A DNA stretch of 64,000 nucleotides from Clostridium algoriphilum (GCF_020443705.1 NZ_JAIZZK010000005.1:62001-126000); one strand, 5' to 3'. Shown: positions 16,864 through 25,567, counted from the stretch's first letter. Notes: generated from the letters alone by a model not told the origin. Made by a program: numbers and translations.

Positions 16864-17994
16864 TTAAGAAGTAGATCCAGAATTGTGTATGCTGTCATAC
16901 ACTTTAAGGGTGCTACGTGCAGTATTTTGCCATGAGAATTCTTTGGCTCTTATCAATGCCTTAGAACTAAGTTCTGTTCTTAAACTTTCATAACTTAACA
17001 AATTGCCTATTGCGTTAGATATTTCTGAAATATCATATGGATTAATTAAAATTCCGCCATCACCAACTACTTCTGGGATAGATGTAAGACTAGAAGCGAT
17101 TACGGGGGTGCCACAGTTCATTGCCTCTAGAGGTGGTAGTCCAAAGCCTTCGTAATAAGACGGATATATGAAAGTATCACAGCAGTTATAGAATAGAGGT
17201 AAATGATCCTCAGGTACATAACCAGTAAAAATAACATTAGATTCCATTTTTAATTCATTTGTAAGTTTTACTAACTTTTGATCAGGGTCTTTATAGTCAC
17301 CTACAATAACTAAATCATATTTCTTATTTAAATCCTTATATACTTTAGAAAAAGCAATTATGGCAGATGAGATATTCTTTCTTTCGCTGAAACCACCTAG
17401 GTAGAGTATAAATGGATTTGCTAAATTATATGCTTTCTCTAGAAAATTTTTACAATGACATTTGTCTAAAGGCATATATTTTTTATCAGCAGCCAAGGGA
17501 GTTACAAAAACCTTACGCTCATCTATTGGAAAGAATTTAAGAATATCCCTTTTGGAAAATTCAGATACTGTTATTATTCCATCTGAACCACCTATAATTA
17601 TTGGCATCTCTTTTAAAAACTTAAGCAAATATCCTTTGCCGACTGTCTCTGGCATAACGTATGGAATTAAATCATGTATAGTGACAATTTTTTTGCAAGT
17701 TATTTCTTGCGAGAAACCTATGCCGTTTTGGGGCATATGATATACGTCTATGTTTTCTTTTGTAATATTTTCTGGGAAATAGTAGTCTTCAAAGAACCTT
17801 TGGTGTTTTTTAGAGGTCATTACTACTTTGCAGTTATCTTTTTTTATGCTCTCATAATTATTACCTGACCAAAAAACATGGTAGTCATTAACGACATCTA
17901 TGTTAAGTAAATTTTTCAGTACATTTTCTGTATAAGTTCCTATACCAGTGCCGCTATATAAATTGATGCCCCTAGCATCAATTGCAATCTTCAT
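16864..17994 (-). CDS. GT4 glycosyltransferase, CotSA-like (coat island copy A)
   Basis: A 376-aa GT4 enzyme: [20 protein letters not shown] at the N-terminus, HDLIPYVMP near 110, [19 protein letters not shown] and the [19 protein letters not shown] donor-binding block. It is the same length as, and closely similar to, the GT4 enzyme at 21429-22559. Both flank CotS-family genes, as cotSA flanks cotS in Bacillus, so a role in spore coat glycosylation is likely; donor and acceptor are unknown. The start is the ATG at 17992-17994, because AAGGAG overlaps an in-frame GTG 9 bases upstream. It is divergent from the first cotS gene across about 200 bp. Confidence 0.82.
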   Translation of the reverse strand: MKIAIDARGINLYSGTGIGTYTENVLKNLLNIDVVNDYHVFWSGNNYESIKKDNCKVVMTSKKHQRFFEDYYFPENITKENIDVYHMPQNGIGFSQEITCKKIVTIHDLIPYVMPETVGKGYLLKFLKEMPIIIGGSDGIITVSEFSKRDILKFFPIDERKVFVTPLAADKKYMPLDKCHCKNFLEKAYNLANPFILYLGGFSERKNISSAIIAFSKVYKDLNKKYDLVIVGDYKDPDQKLVKLTNELKMESNVIFTGYVPEDHLPLFYNCCDTFIYPSYYEGFGLPPLEAMNCGTPVIASSLTSIPEVVGDGGILINPYDISEISNAIGNLLSYESLRTELSSKALIRAKEFSWQNTARSTLKVYDSIHNSGSTS

Positions 17995-18149
17995 AGGTTT
18001 CACTCCTTAATATTATTAAAAAAACCCTATACTCAATGAAATCATTTAAAAAACTCTTCACTTATTTATTAAATTTATTTAAAAGATAATATATATTAAT
18101 ATATTATTTTAACTTAAAAAGTGTGCTATATGAGCAAATATAATTAAGC

Positions 18150-18176
18150 ACAAATTATTCAAGAAGTTCATATATT
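18150..18176 (+). promoter_or_regulatory. Candidate sigma-K promoter of the first cotS gene
   Basis: AC at 18150-18151, exactly 17 bases, then CATATATT at 18169-18176, which matches the mother-cell sigma-K pattern AC-N17-CATAnnnT. It lies about 30 bp upstream of the start. The rest of the divergent gap (18004-18205) is AT-rich without other clear signals. Confidence 0.45.
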
Positions 18177-18205
18177 GCAATAGAACAATATTTTGGAGGC
18201 ATGAC

Positions 18206-19216
18206 TTGGAAATCCAGGAATTAAAGGAGATAGTAAAGGATAATTATTCTCTTTCTATTAATAATATAAAAAAAATAAAGAATGTTTGTAAAATAGAAAG
18301 TAAAGAGGGTATGTACTGCTTGAAAATCATTAATTATGAGTTTAAGCATTTTCTATTTATTGTTGGTGTTATAGAACATTTACAAAACAATGGTTTTCAA
18401 AATATACCGAAAATTATTCCTACTAAATGTAATGAGAAGTATATAAAACTTGAAAACAAATATGCTTATTTAACGCCTTGGGTAGACGCAAGAGAATGTG
18501 ATTATGATAATCCAGAGGAAATAAAATTATGTTCATCTAAACTTGCACAGCTCCATATAAAAAGTTTGAATTTTAAAGTTAAACCTGATATGAAACCTAG
18601 AATAGCATGGCTTAAATGGATAGAAACTTTTAGGACTAGAGAAAATGAGATATTAGATTTTAAAAGAAGAATAAGTGAAAAAGAGAATAAGACTACATTT
18701 GATAATAACTACTTAAAGATAATGCAGGATGAGTTTGCACGGGGTAATAGATCGATAGACAATCTGTGTAAAAGTAAATATATTGATAAGATGAAAGAGG
18801 AAATTAAACATAGGGGATTCTGCCACCATGATTATGCTCATCATAATGTATTGATGGAAAAAGGTGGAGGAATCAGCATTATTGATTTTGATTATTGCAT
18901 TTTAGATACTCATTTACATGATTTAAGTAGCCTTCTGATAAGAAGAATGAAAAATGGCAAATGGAGCCTTGAAAACGCACTAACTATAATGGATGAATAT
19001 GATGCTACAAATTTAATATATAGGAGTGATATAGAAGTGATGGCAGCATTTATGGAATTCCCCCAGGAATATTGGCAAATAGGTATTCAATATTATTGGG
19101 AAAAAAAGAATTGGGGAGAGGAGTTTTTTTTGAAAAAGCTTGAAAAGATGCAGGAAGATATAGTAGAAAAACAAATTTTTATTGAACAATTTAGAAAAAT
19201 AAAATATGGGAGGTAA
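18206..19216 (+). CDS. CotS-family spore coat kinase-fold protein (copy 1)
   Basis: A 336-aa protein with the aminoglycoside-phosphotransferase/CotS fold. The hinge segment LTPWVDARECDYDNP (about 91-105), the catalytic loop CHHDYAHHNV (Asp and Asn near 211 and 216) and the metal-binding IDFDY (about 229) are intact, so it may be an active kinase. The C-terminal FPQEYWQIGIQYYWEKKNW helix is shared by all CotS relatives here. Bacillus CotS is an inner-coat protein made with the glycosyltransferase CotSA; the phosphate acceptor is unknown. The start is TTG with GGAGG 7-9 bases upstream. A sigma-K-like promoter precedes it, and the small coiled-coil gene follows after 4 bases. Confidence 0.85.
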   Translation: MEIQELKEIVKDNYSLSINNIKKIKNVCKIESKEGMYCLKIINYEFKHFLFIVGVIEHLQNNGFQNIPKIIPTKCNEKYIKLENKYAYLTPWVDARECDYDNPEEIKLCSSKLAQLHIKSLNFKVKPDMKPRIAWLKWIETFRTRENEILDFKRRISEKENKTTFDNNYLKIMQDEFARGNRSIDNLCKSKYIDKMKEEIKHRGFCHHDYAHHNVLMEKGGGISIIDFDYCILDTHLHDLSSLLIRRMKNGKWSLENALTIMDEYDATNLIYRSDIEVMAAFMEFPQEYWQIGIQYYWEKKNWGEEFFLKKLEKMQEDIVEKQIFIEQFRKIKYGR

Positions 19217-19220
19217 TATT

Positions 19221-19460
19221 ATGGGAAAGAGTAGAAAAGATATGGGCGCGGATGATATTGAAAATGAGAAGAGTGAAATTGAGAAAATGGAAGTACAAGA
19301 ATCCTCTGTAGAGGATTATGATATGAAACTTGATAATATGAAAGAAGAAGTAAAAAAGCTTAAAAAAATAAGAAGAAGGCAAAAGAAACTTAATGAGTTA
19401 GAATTTCAGCAAAGAGAGATATTAAAAAAGATGGACAAAAATCGTAAAAGAAATAAATAA
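19221..19460 (+). CDS. Small charged coiled-coil protein of the coat island
   Basis: A 79-aa very hydrophilic protein. Residues about 25-75 are rich in Lys, Glu, Leu and Met with heptad spacing, predicting a coiled coil (MKEEVKKLKKIRRRQ, NELEFQQREILKKM). No family is recognised. The ATG at 19221 is set by GGGAGGT at 19207-19213; an upstream in-frame ATG at 19206 lies inside the cotS gene. It sits between the first CotS protein and the CotS-like pseudokinase in an apparent operon and could be a coat-bound scaffold, which is inference from position only. Confidence 0.65.
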   Translation: MGKSRKDMGADDIENEKSEIEKMEVQESSVEDYDMKLDNMKEEVKKLKKIRRRQKKLNELEFQQREILKKMDKNRKRNK

Positions 19461-19489
19461 AGTAATAGATTGAATTTGAGGTGGTGCGA

Positions 19490-20254
19490 GTGGCAATAAG
19501 CATCTATAATGATTTTTCTGACTATATGGTGTTTAAAGGTATCAACAATGTAGATGTAATTGATTTTGAGTATAAAAATATAGAATTAGAAATAATTGAA
19601 AAATTAGTAATAAGGCAATTTGGCGCTATTTATGCTTTTCATAAAAAATCTTTAGGTTTTGATGGTTACCTCAGGAATAGGCTAAATAACAATACAGGAA
19701 AAACAATAGAAGAATATAAAATCTCTGTTAAAAAGCTTTCTTGCGATATAAATAATATTAACAGAGAGGTACCTAAAAATGCTTACGAAAAATTAATTAT
19801 TAAATATGGGGACGAAATTATTATTAGAGGGGAAGAATGCATTAAAACTGTATATGGTGCAAATTATTTAGAAATTTTAACAAGAAGCATGAGGCGAGGT
19901 GAGATATGCCTAGGAAACACATCTTTCCGGAACCTTAGACAAAATAATTCTATTGAAGTGGTTAGTTTTGAAAATTGCAGTTACAATATGGTGGAAATGG
20001 ATTGTTTCTTTCTACTTAGTAAACTAAAGAGAAAAGGGTTAAACCTTAATTTTCATAAGTTAGCAGAGGAGTTCTGCTATATCGAAGGATTGGATAAGTC
20101 TAGCTTGAAATTTTTATTAGCAGTAATATCTTACCCTCATGAATTCATGAAATGTTGCAATAGGTATAGATCAGGTAAAAGGATGTGGCATGAGGATAGG
20201 TTTTCTGAGAAAATTATAAAAGCGATAGTTCAAGATGGAAAATCTTTGTTGTAA
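19490..20254 (+). CDS. CotS-family pseudokinase lacking the N-lobe
   Basis: A 254-aa protein that aligns with the CotS proteins beside it only from the hinge on. The ATP-binding N-lobe (about 85 residues) is absent. Where the others have CHHD-x3-HN this protein has CLGNTSFRN (about 140-148), so the catalytic Asp is replaced by Asn, and the IDFDY metal motif has become SFENC (159-163). The C-terminal helices are kept (FLLAVISYPHEFMKCCNRY). It is therefore probably an inactive, structural or regulatory relative. The reading frame and its own ribosome binding site (GAGGTG before GTG at 19490) are intact, which argues against a decaying gene. Two further GTG codons at 19481 and 19484 overlap the ribosome binding site. 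Confidence 0.7.
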   Translation: MAISIYNDFSDYMVFKGINNVDVIDFEYKNIELEIIEKLVIRQFGAIYAFHKKSLGFDGYLRNRLNNNTGKTIEEYKISVKKLSCDINNINREVPKNAYEKLIIKYGDEIIIRGEECIKTVYGANYLEILTRSMRRGEICLGNTSFRNLRQNNSIEVVSFENCSYNMVEMDCFFLLSKLKRKGLNLNFHKLAEEFCYIEGLDKSSLKFLLAVISYPHEFMKCCNRYRSGKRMWHEDRFSEKIIKAIVQDGKSLL

Positions 20255-20286
20255 AGCAGTTAAGTTAGAATTAGAGAGGTGACGAT

Positions 20287-21342
20287 ATGTTAGATATTAG
20301 ATATAAAGATAAGGCGTATTTAAGTAAATATGATTTAGATGTAAATTTATTTAACGAATTTGACCTAGTGGTTTATGATGTTATTCCAGTAAGAAAAGTA
20401 TTTATACTTAATACTGACAAAGGTGATAAGGTTTTAAAAAAAGTTAACTATAGTATAAAGCAGCTCGAATTTATTAATTACGGTATTGAGTATATTAAAA
20501 ATAATAATTTTAATAGAATCATTGAATTTGAAAAGACTAAATCTAACCTTATATATGTCCTTTGGAAAAGTGATATATATTGTATAATGAATTTAGTAGA
20601 GGGCAGAGAATGTGAGTATAGTAATCCAGTGGATGTAATGCTTACGTCTAGAGCAATAGCTGAGCTTCATAAAGCTTCACAAGGGCTTATAGATGAGGAT
20701 GCATTTAAAAAGCTACTCCAGACTAATGAGCAGCGATACTCATGTGGTAAAATGATAGAAAATTTCAGTGAAAAATTAAAGGAACTCATGTTTTTCAAAA
20801 ACATAGCAACTTTAAATGAAAATAAAAATGAGTTTGATTGTATATTTTTAGAACATGTACAATATTATGAGGAAAATATAATAAAAAGCATAAATATACT
20901 TAAAGGTTCGCAGTATTACAATTTATGTAAGGATAAAGAGAAAATAGTATTTTGTCACCATGACTTGGCTCATCATAATATATTAATTCATAAGGAAGAA
21001 GTATATTTCCTAGATTTTGATTATGCAGTTATAGATTTAAAGGTACATGACATTTGTAATTTCACAAATAAAGCTATCAAAGATTTCTGTTACGATATAG
21101 ACAAATGCAACAGTATATTAAGCGAATATACATCAATAAATCCATTAGATGATAGGGAAATTAAGGTATTATATGGAATGCTTAGCTTTCCAGAGGATTT
21201 TTACAGTATATCTAGAGATTACTACACAAGAAAAAAACAGTGGAGTGAACAAATATTCTTGAGTAGATTAAAAAAGAAAGTAGAATATAAAAAAGATAGA
21301 GAAGAATTTTTGGAATCCTTTAAAGATTATTATAATTGTTAG
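20287..21342 (+). CDS. CotS-family spore coat kinase-fold protein (copy 2)
   Basis: A 351-aa CotS-like protein. IMNLVEGRECEYSNP marks the hinge, CHHDLAHHNIL (about 222-232) the catalytic loop and LDFDYAV (about 242) the metal-binding motif, all intact. The C-terminal FPEDFYSISRDYYTRKKQW matches the family. Residues 160-205 are a longer insertion between lobes than in copy 1. AGAGAGGTGACGAT precedes the ATG. Fourth gene of the plus-strand run starting at 18206 and about 30 bp after the pseudokinase, so probably co-transcribed in the mother cell. Confidence 0.83.
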   Translation: MLDIRYKDKAYLSKYDLDVNLFNEFDLVVYDVIPVRKVFILNTDKGDKVLKKVNYSIKQLEFINYGIEYIKNNNFNRIIEFEKTKSNLIYVLWKSDIYCIMNLVEGRECEYSNPVDVMLTSRAIAELHKASQGLIDEDAFKKLLQTNEQRYSCGKMIENFSEKLKELMFFKNIATLNENKNEFDCIFLEHVQYYEENIIKSINILKGSQYYNLCKDKEKIVFCHHDLAHHNILIHKEEVYFLDFDYAVIDLKVHDICNFTNKAIKDFCYDIDKCNSILSEYTSINPLDDREIKVLYGMLSFPEDFYSISRDYYTRKKQWSEQIFLSRLKKKVEYKKDREEFLESFKDYYNC

Positions 21343-21347
21343 TTAAG

Positions 21348-21389
21348 AAGCCCCCATAATGTTAAATACACTATGCGGGGCTTAAATTT
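21348..21389. terminator. Terminator between CotS copy 2 and GT4 copy B
   Basis: AAGCCCCCATA pairs with TATGCGGGGCTT across about 13 bases. Both flanking genes end here; the following T content is only moderate. Confidence 0.6.
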
Positions 21390-21428
21390 TGAGGATTTGA
21401 AAGTAAAAACGCTTTGAAGTAAAGGCAT

Positions 21429-22559
21429 TTATTTAAATTTTCCTAGTATATTTTGATATGCAAGTAGAGTATCTGCAGCTGTATGTTCCCAAGTTAGTGT
21501 CGAGGCTCTTTCTAATCCTTTAGTTATAAGGGAATGTCTCAAATCATCATCATTAAGCACATTATACATTTTTTCACTTAATTCATTAACATTATATGGA
21601 TCTACAAGTAGAGTTGAGTCCTTAACTATCTCAGGTATTGAGGTAACATTTGATGTGATTACAGGCACTCCACAAGCCATTGCTTCAATTGGTGGTAATC
21701 CAAAACCTTCGTAAAAAGAAGGATATACAAAAAGCTCACAAGCATTATACATGAAGGGGATATGGTTCATAGATATAAACCCTGGAAAAATTACTTTATC
21801 TTCAATATGCAGATCTTGTGCTCTTTTTTTATAAATATCGTATGATTTACCTTTGTTACCTGCAACAACTAATTTAATATCTCTTTTTAGTTTTGGTAGG
21901 AGTAAGCTAAAAGAATTAAGTAATCCAAGAATGTTTTTTCTAGGGCTAAATCCTCCAATATATAGAATATAGTCACCTATAATAGAGTAATTATCTTCGA
22001 TGATAGACTTACTAAGATTTTTATTGTAAGGTTTATAAATATCCTCACTAGCTAAATAAGTAACATATATTTTATCCGGTGGAAAGTTAAACGCCTTAAC
22101 AATATCCTGCTTTGAATACTCTGATACTGTAATTATACCGTCACATAATGGAATAATATTAGGTAATTTCTCATTAAATATTTTTAAATATTGTTCACCA
22201 ACTGTATCTGGCATTTTATAAGGAATAACATCATGCAGTGTGATAACGAAAGGACAATCTTTATTTGTTGGCAGTCCAATACCATTTTGAGGAACGTGGT
22301 ATATGTCCATAGACTTGTCTATTAATGGGTTAGAGATATTCACCTCATTCCAAAAATTATTCTGATTAACTTGCTTTATATTATTTATATGGAAATTTTT
22401 TTTAAAAGGTATGTCTAATTTACAATCATCTGGGACAAAAAGCAAATAATCATTGTAATTGTCAATTTTATTTAAAGAGTGAATCAGTTGGTAAGAATAT
22501 GTGCCTATACCAGTTCCTCTATACCATTTTGCTGCTCTAGCATCAATTCCAATTTTCAT
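21429..22559 (-). CDS. GT4 glycosyltransferase, CotSA-like (coat island copy B)
   Basis: A 376-aa paralogue of the enzyme at 16864-17994. It has KIGIDARAAKWYRGTGIGTY at the start, HVPQNGIGLP, HDVIPYKMPD, TVSEYSKQDI, IGGFSPRKN and the [16 protein letters not shown] donor block. Gene order around both copies is the same: the glycosyltransferase is divergent from a CotS-family gene about 130-200 bp away. This suggests that a glycosyltransferase-kinase pair was duplicated. The ribosome binding site AAGGAG precedes the ATG by 8 bases. Confidence 0.82.
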   Translation of the reverse strand: MKIGIDARAAKWYRGTGIGTYSYQLIHSLNKIDNYNDYLLFVPDDCKLDIPFKKNFHINNIKQVNQNNFWNEVNISNPLIDKSMDIYHVPQNGIGLPTNKDCPFVITLHDVIPYKMPDTVGEQYLKIFNEKLPNIIPLCDGIITVSEYSKQDIVKAFNFPPDKIYVTYLASEDIYKPYNKNLSKSIIEDNYSIIGDYILYIGGFSPRKNILGLLNSFSLLLPKLKRDIKLVVAGNKGKSYDIYKKRAQDLHIEDKVIFPGFISMNHIPFMYNACELFVYPSFYEGFGLPPIEAMACGVPVITSNVTSIPEIVKDSTLLVDPYNVNELSEKMYNVLNDDDLRHSLITKGLERASTLTWEHTAADTLLAYQNILGKFK

Positions 22560-22698
22560 TTTAAGACTCCTTAAACACTAATTTAATATATCAATATATT
22601 TTATTATATTAAAAGAGAGCATAAATGTTGTTAAAATATACAAGTATTTATTCTAAAATAAAATATTAGTAATATAAATTATAAGGGGGGTGAGTAAT

Positions 22699-23703
22699 AT
22701 GATGAGGGAATTTGAAATCGAAAGACAATATGGCATTAAAATAGAAAGTATACGTCCCAACAAGGGAGTGTATTTTCTGAAGACAAATGACGGAGCTAAG
22801 TGTCTAAAGAAAATCAGTTATGGGACACAAAAACTTTTGTTCGTTTACGGAGCCAAAGAGCATCTTGCAAATAATGGATTTGACAAGGTTGATAGATATT
22901 TTTTGAACACTGAAGGAAATCCTTATGCATTAGTTAATGAAGATATTTACACACTGTCGACGTGGATAGATGGTCGTGAATGTGACTTTAACATTGAGGA
23001 GGAGTTAGTTGAAGCTTCAAAAAACTTAGCTTTGATGCATATTGCGTCAAAAGGGTATGATCCGCCAGAAAATAGTAAGCTAAAAACAGATCTTGGAAGA
23101 TGGCCACATTTGATGGAAAAACGAATAAAATCCTTTGATAAGATGCAAAGCATGATTAGGAAAAAGAAGAATAACAAAACTGATTTTGATATGAATTATA
23201 TAAGAAGTATGGAATCTCAAAAAGAACTAGGCAAAAGAGCTATGGCTATATTAGATGACTCTAGGTACTTTGATATATGTAGGCTAACTGAAGAAGAAAA
23301 AGGGTTTTGTCACCATGATTATACTTATCATAATATTATTATTGACAAAAATAATGATGTTAATATAATTGATTTTGATTATTGCAAAAGAGAAGTAAAA
23401 GCATACGATTTATCTAATTTTTTAATCAAAATGCTTAAAAATCAGGATTGGGACATAAAATATGCTGAAATAGTATTAGAGGCATATAGCAGTGTAAATC
23501 CTTTGTCAGAAGAAGAGTACAGACTTATATATGCATTTTTAGTATTTCCACAACGATATTGGAGACTTTGCAATAGATATTATTATAATGAAGTCACATG
23601 GATTCAAAATACCTTTAACAAGAAGATGGAGGAGTTAATTTCTGAAAAAGAAAAGTTTATGGTATTTATTGAAGATTATAAAAGGGTATTTAATCAGAAG
23701 TAG
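22699..23703 (+). CDS. CotS-family spore coat kinase-fold protein (copy 3)
   Basis: A 334-aa CotS-family protein with an intact hinge (STWIDGRECDFN, about 89-100), catalytic loop CHHDYTYHNI and IDFDYCK metal motif, then the shared FPQRYWRLCNRYYYNEVTW helix. Closest to copy 1 by eye (conserved FLxxNGFxKV, KTDFDMNY and FCHHDY positions). The ATG at 22699 is favoured because AAGGGGGG overlaps the in-frame GTG at 22690. Divergent from GT4 copy B. A terminator follows. Confidence 0.85.
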   Translation: MMREFEIERQYGIKIESIRPNKGVYFLKTNDGAKCLKKISYGTQKLLFVYGAKEHLANNGFDKVDRYFLNTEGNPYALVNEDIYTLSTWIDGRECDFNIEEELVEASKNLALMHIASKGYDPPENSKLKTDLGRWPHLMEKRIKSFDKMQSMIRKKKNNKTDFDMNYIRSMESQKELGKRAMAILDDSRYFDICRLTEEEKGFCHHDYTYHNIIIDKNNDVNIIDFDYCKREVKAYDLSNFLIKMLKNQDWDIKYAEIVLEAYSSVNPLSEEEYRLIYAFLVFPQRYWRLCNRYYYNEVTWIQNTFNKKMEELISEKEKFMVFIEDYKRVFNQK

Positions 23704-23744
23704 TGTCAACAATGCTATTTATAGCATGCGACATACTATTTATT

Positions 23745-23781
23745 AAAGTTATGTAAATATAATTTTTACATAACTTTTTTT
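23745..23781 (+). terminator. Intrinsic terminator after CotS copy 3
   Basis: AAAGTTATGTAAA pairs with TTTACATAACTTT over a 7-base loop, followed by a T-run. A smaller hairpin ATGCTAT/ATAGCAT lies just upstream at 23713-23727. Confidence 0.8.
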
Positions 23782-23787
23782 ATGCTC

Positions 23788-23814
23788 ACCTATTATCTAT
23801 ATTTTCATAATATA
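23788..23814 (+). promoter_or_regulatory. Candidate sigma-K promoter of yabG
   Basis: AC at 23788-23789, 16 bases, then CATAATATA at 23806-23814, a full match to the sigma-K -10 pattern CATAnnnTA. yabG of Bacillus subtilis is known to be sigma-K-dependent, which agrees. Confidence 0.45.
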
Positions 23815-23844
23815 TATTATGAGTCTAATTATGGAGGTGGCATT

Positions 23845-24759
23845 GTGAAAATAGGAGACGTTGTTGTAAGGAAATCTTACGGTGGTGACATTACCTTTAA
23901 AATTATAGATATTGTGGCAGGTGATAATACTTATACGTATTTACTTAAAGGAATAAATCTAAGGATAGAAGCAGATTGTTTAATAGAAGATTTGGAATTA
24001 GTATCAGAAGACATCGTTTTTGAAATTGATAAGGTGTTTAATAAGAAGGTAAATGCATCAATTAAAAAGATATTAATGAGTAGAAATGGAGGAACAAGAG
24101 GTAATAGGCCAGCGGCTATAGATCTTAAAGGAAAGATTAAAGAGATGCAATTAAAACAAGAAAAGTATAAAGATTATAAAAATAAAGATATGATGTTTGG
24201 AAGACCAGGGAAAGTATTACACGTTGATGGGGATGCAGAATATTTAGAGGTTTGCTTAAAAACATATAAGCAACTATCTTTAGATGCTGTAGGTAGAGTA
24301 ATATCAGAAAAAAATCAACCGAGTGAAATAGTAAATTTAGTCAAAGAGGTTAAGCCAGATATAGTCGTAATTACAGGGCACGATGGCATGGTAAAAGGGA
24401 TAAAAGATTATATCAATTTAGATAACTATAGAAACTCAAGGTACTTTGTAGAGGCTGTTATGGCTCTTAGAACCTATAATAGTAACTATGATGATTTGGT
24501 AATATTTGCAGGAGCATGTCAATCCTGTTATGAGGCAATTTTAGATGCCGGTGCTAATTTTGCTAGTGCTCCGAACCGCGTCTTAATTCATTGCTTAGAT
24601 CCTGTTTTAGTTTCTGAAAAAATCGCATATACAAATATAGAAAGTGTTGTAGCTATAGAAGATGTTATACAAAACACCATAACAGGAATTACAGGTATAG
24701 GTGGATTACAAACTAGGGGTAAGTATAGAGAGGGATTTCCTAAGTCACAGTATATATAA
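23845..24759 (+). CDS. yabG: Sporulation-specific protease YabG
   Basis: YabG (304 aa) is the mother-cell protease (peptidase family U57) that trims coat and cortex-associated proteins after basic residues; in clostridia it also processes germination proteins of the Csp group. IGDVVVRKSYGGDITFKI opens the protein, followed by a glycine/arginine-rich stretch, VLHVDGDAEYLE, VKPDIVVITGHDG and FAGACQSCYEAILDAGANFASAP. The cysteines in GACQSC are candidates for the catalytic residue. The start is GTG at 23845, placed by GGAGGTGG; an upstream in-frame ATG at 23782 lies in the terminator and promoter region. It is followed by veg and sipL, the usual clostridial order. Confidence 0.92.
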   Translation: MKIGDVVVRKSYGGDITFKIIDIVAGDNTYTYLLKGINLRIEADCLIEDLELVSEDIVFEIDKVFNKKVNASIKKILMSRNGGTRGNRPAAIDLKGKIKEMQLKQEKYKDYKNKDMMFGRPGKVLHVDGDAEYLEVCLKTYKQLSLDAVGRVISEKNQPSEIVNLVKEVKPDIVVITGHDGMVKGIKDYINLDNYRNSRYFVEAVMALRTYNSNYDDLVIFAGACQSCYEAILDAGANFASAPNRVLIHCLDPVLVSEKIAYTNIESVVAIEDVIQNTITGITGIGGLQTRGKYREGFPKSQYI

Positions 24760-24879
24760 AAAATGGTATGGAATTATAATGTATTAAACTTATGCAAGCT
24801 AAAGGCTCATAAACTAAATAAAAATTAGTTAGATGTAGAAAAATCCATTAAAATGCATTTTCTTAAGAAAAAATCAATA

Positions 24880-24909
24880 TTGACAAGATTGTTATAGTAG
24901 TGATAAAAT
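24880..24909 (+). promoter_or_regulatory. Upstream candidate sigma-A promoter of veg
   Basis: TTGACA (24880-24885), 18 bases and TAAAAT (24904-24909), 35 bp upstream of a better promoter. Tandem arrangement. Confidence 0.45.
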
Positions 24910-24920
24910 ATTTAGTTTGC

Positions 24921-24949
24921 TTGACAAAAAAAAATATATAGGGTATAAT
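24921..24949 (+). promoter_or_regulatory. Consensus sigma-A promoter of veg
   Basis: Perfect TTGACA (24921-24926), 17-base spacer, perfect TATAAT (24944-24949). The veg promoter of Bacillus subtilis is a classical very strong vegetative promoter, and this copy is equally canonical. Confidence 0.85.
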
Positions 24950-24975
24950 ATAAAATGTGGAAAGAGGTGTTTGCT

Positions 24976-25212
24976 TTGGAAAAAATAAATGTATTGACTT
25001 CAATAAAAGATGAAATTGAAAGTCATGTTGGCGAAAGAGTAACATTAAAAGCTAATGGTGGAAGAAGGAAGATTCTTGTAGATAATGGAGTTATCGAAAA
25101 GACATATCCAAACATTTTTGTTATTAGACTAGAAAAAGACACCCACAGGACAGTGACGTATAGTTATTCAGATGTTTTGACAAAAACGGTTCAAATAGTT
25201 TTTGCAGGATAA
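24976..25212 (+). CDS. veg: Veg family protein
   Basis: A 78-aa protein with the Veg core (SHVGERVTLKANGGRRK near 17-31, TYPNIFVIRL, TVTYSYSDVLTKTV), a small beta-rich fold. In Bacillus it is abundant in growing cells and stimulates biofilm formation by an unclear route. TTG at 24976 follows AGAGGTG by 7 bases; the in-frame ATG at 24955 would sit at the expected transcription start of the consensus promoter and lacks a ribosome binding site. A terminator follows at once. Confidence 0.88.
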   Translation: MEKINVLTSIKDEIESHVGERVTLKANGGRRKILVDNGVIEKTYPNIFVIRLEKDTHRTVTYSYSDVLTKTVQIVFAG

Positions 25213-25214
25213 GG

Positions 25215-25242
25215 CGATACTGTATTATAGTATCGTTTTTTA
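25215..25242 (+). terminator. Intrinsic terminator after veg
   Basis: CGATACT pairs with AGTATCG over a 7-base loop, followed by six T. Confidence 0.75.
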
Positions 25243-25339
25243 TATTTATATATTAATCTTAGATTAAGAGAGTAGATAACAAGCCAGTTATAATAGTAAA
25301 GTTGCTTGCTACTTATTTTTATGTGTCGTATATAAGATT

Positions 25340-25412
25340 AACAAAGCATATATTATTTAAAATGCATTTAGTTAGCAATAACAGTGCGTTTTACATAATA
25401 TATGCTTTTGTT
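25340..25412. repeat. Long imperfect inverted repeat upstream of sipL
   Basis: The left arm 25340-25366 and right arm 25385-25412 are complementary at 25 of 27 positions with a one-base bulge, around an 18-base loop. Seven T continue after the right arm. It lies in the 355-bp gap between veg and sipL and could be a strong terminator or a small inserted element. The rest of the gap holds the sigma-E-like promoter and nothing else I recognise. Confidence 0.75.
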
Positions 25413-25466
25413 TTTTTGATTTGAAAAATATGATGAATTTTGCAATACGAATTTTAAAATCAAATA

Positions 25467-25495
25467 TCATATTATGGACACTATTTATATATATA
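25467..25495 (+). promoter_or_regulatory. Candidate sigma-E promoter of sipL
   Basis: TCATATT (25467-25473) fits the sigma-E -35 pattern, then 14 bases and TATATATT (25488-25495), six of eight matches to CATACAnT. SipL is known to be made early in the mother cell in Clostridioides difficile, consistent with sigma-E. Confidence 0.35.
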
Positions 25496-25567
25496 TTATA
25501 TAGTAGGTATTTTAGGAGGGTAACAACCCATAAATGCTACCCCAATAAAAATACGAGGAGGTATAAT

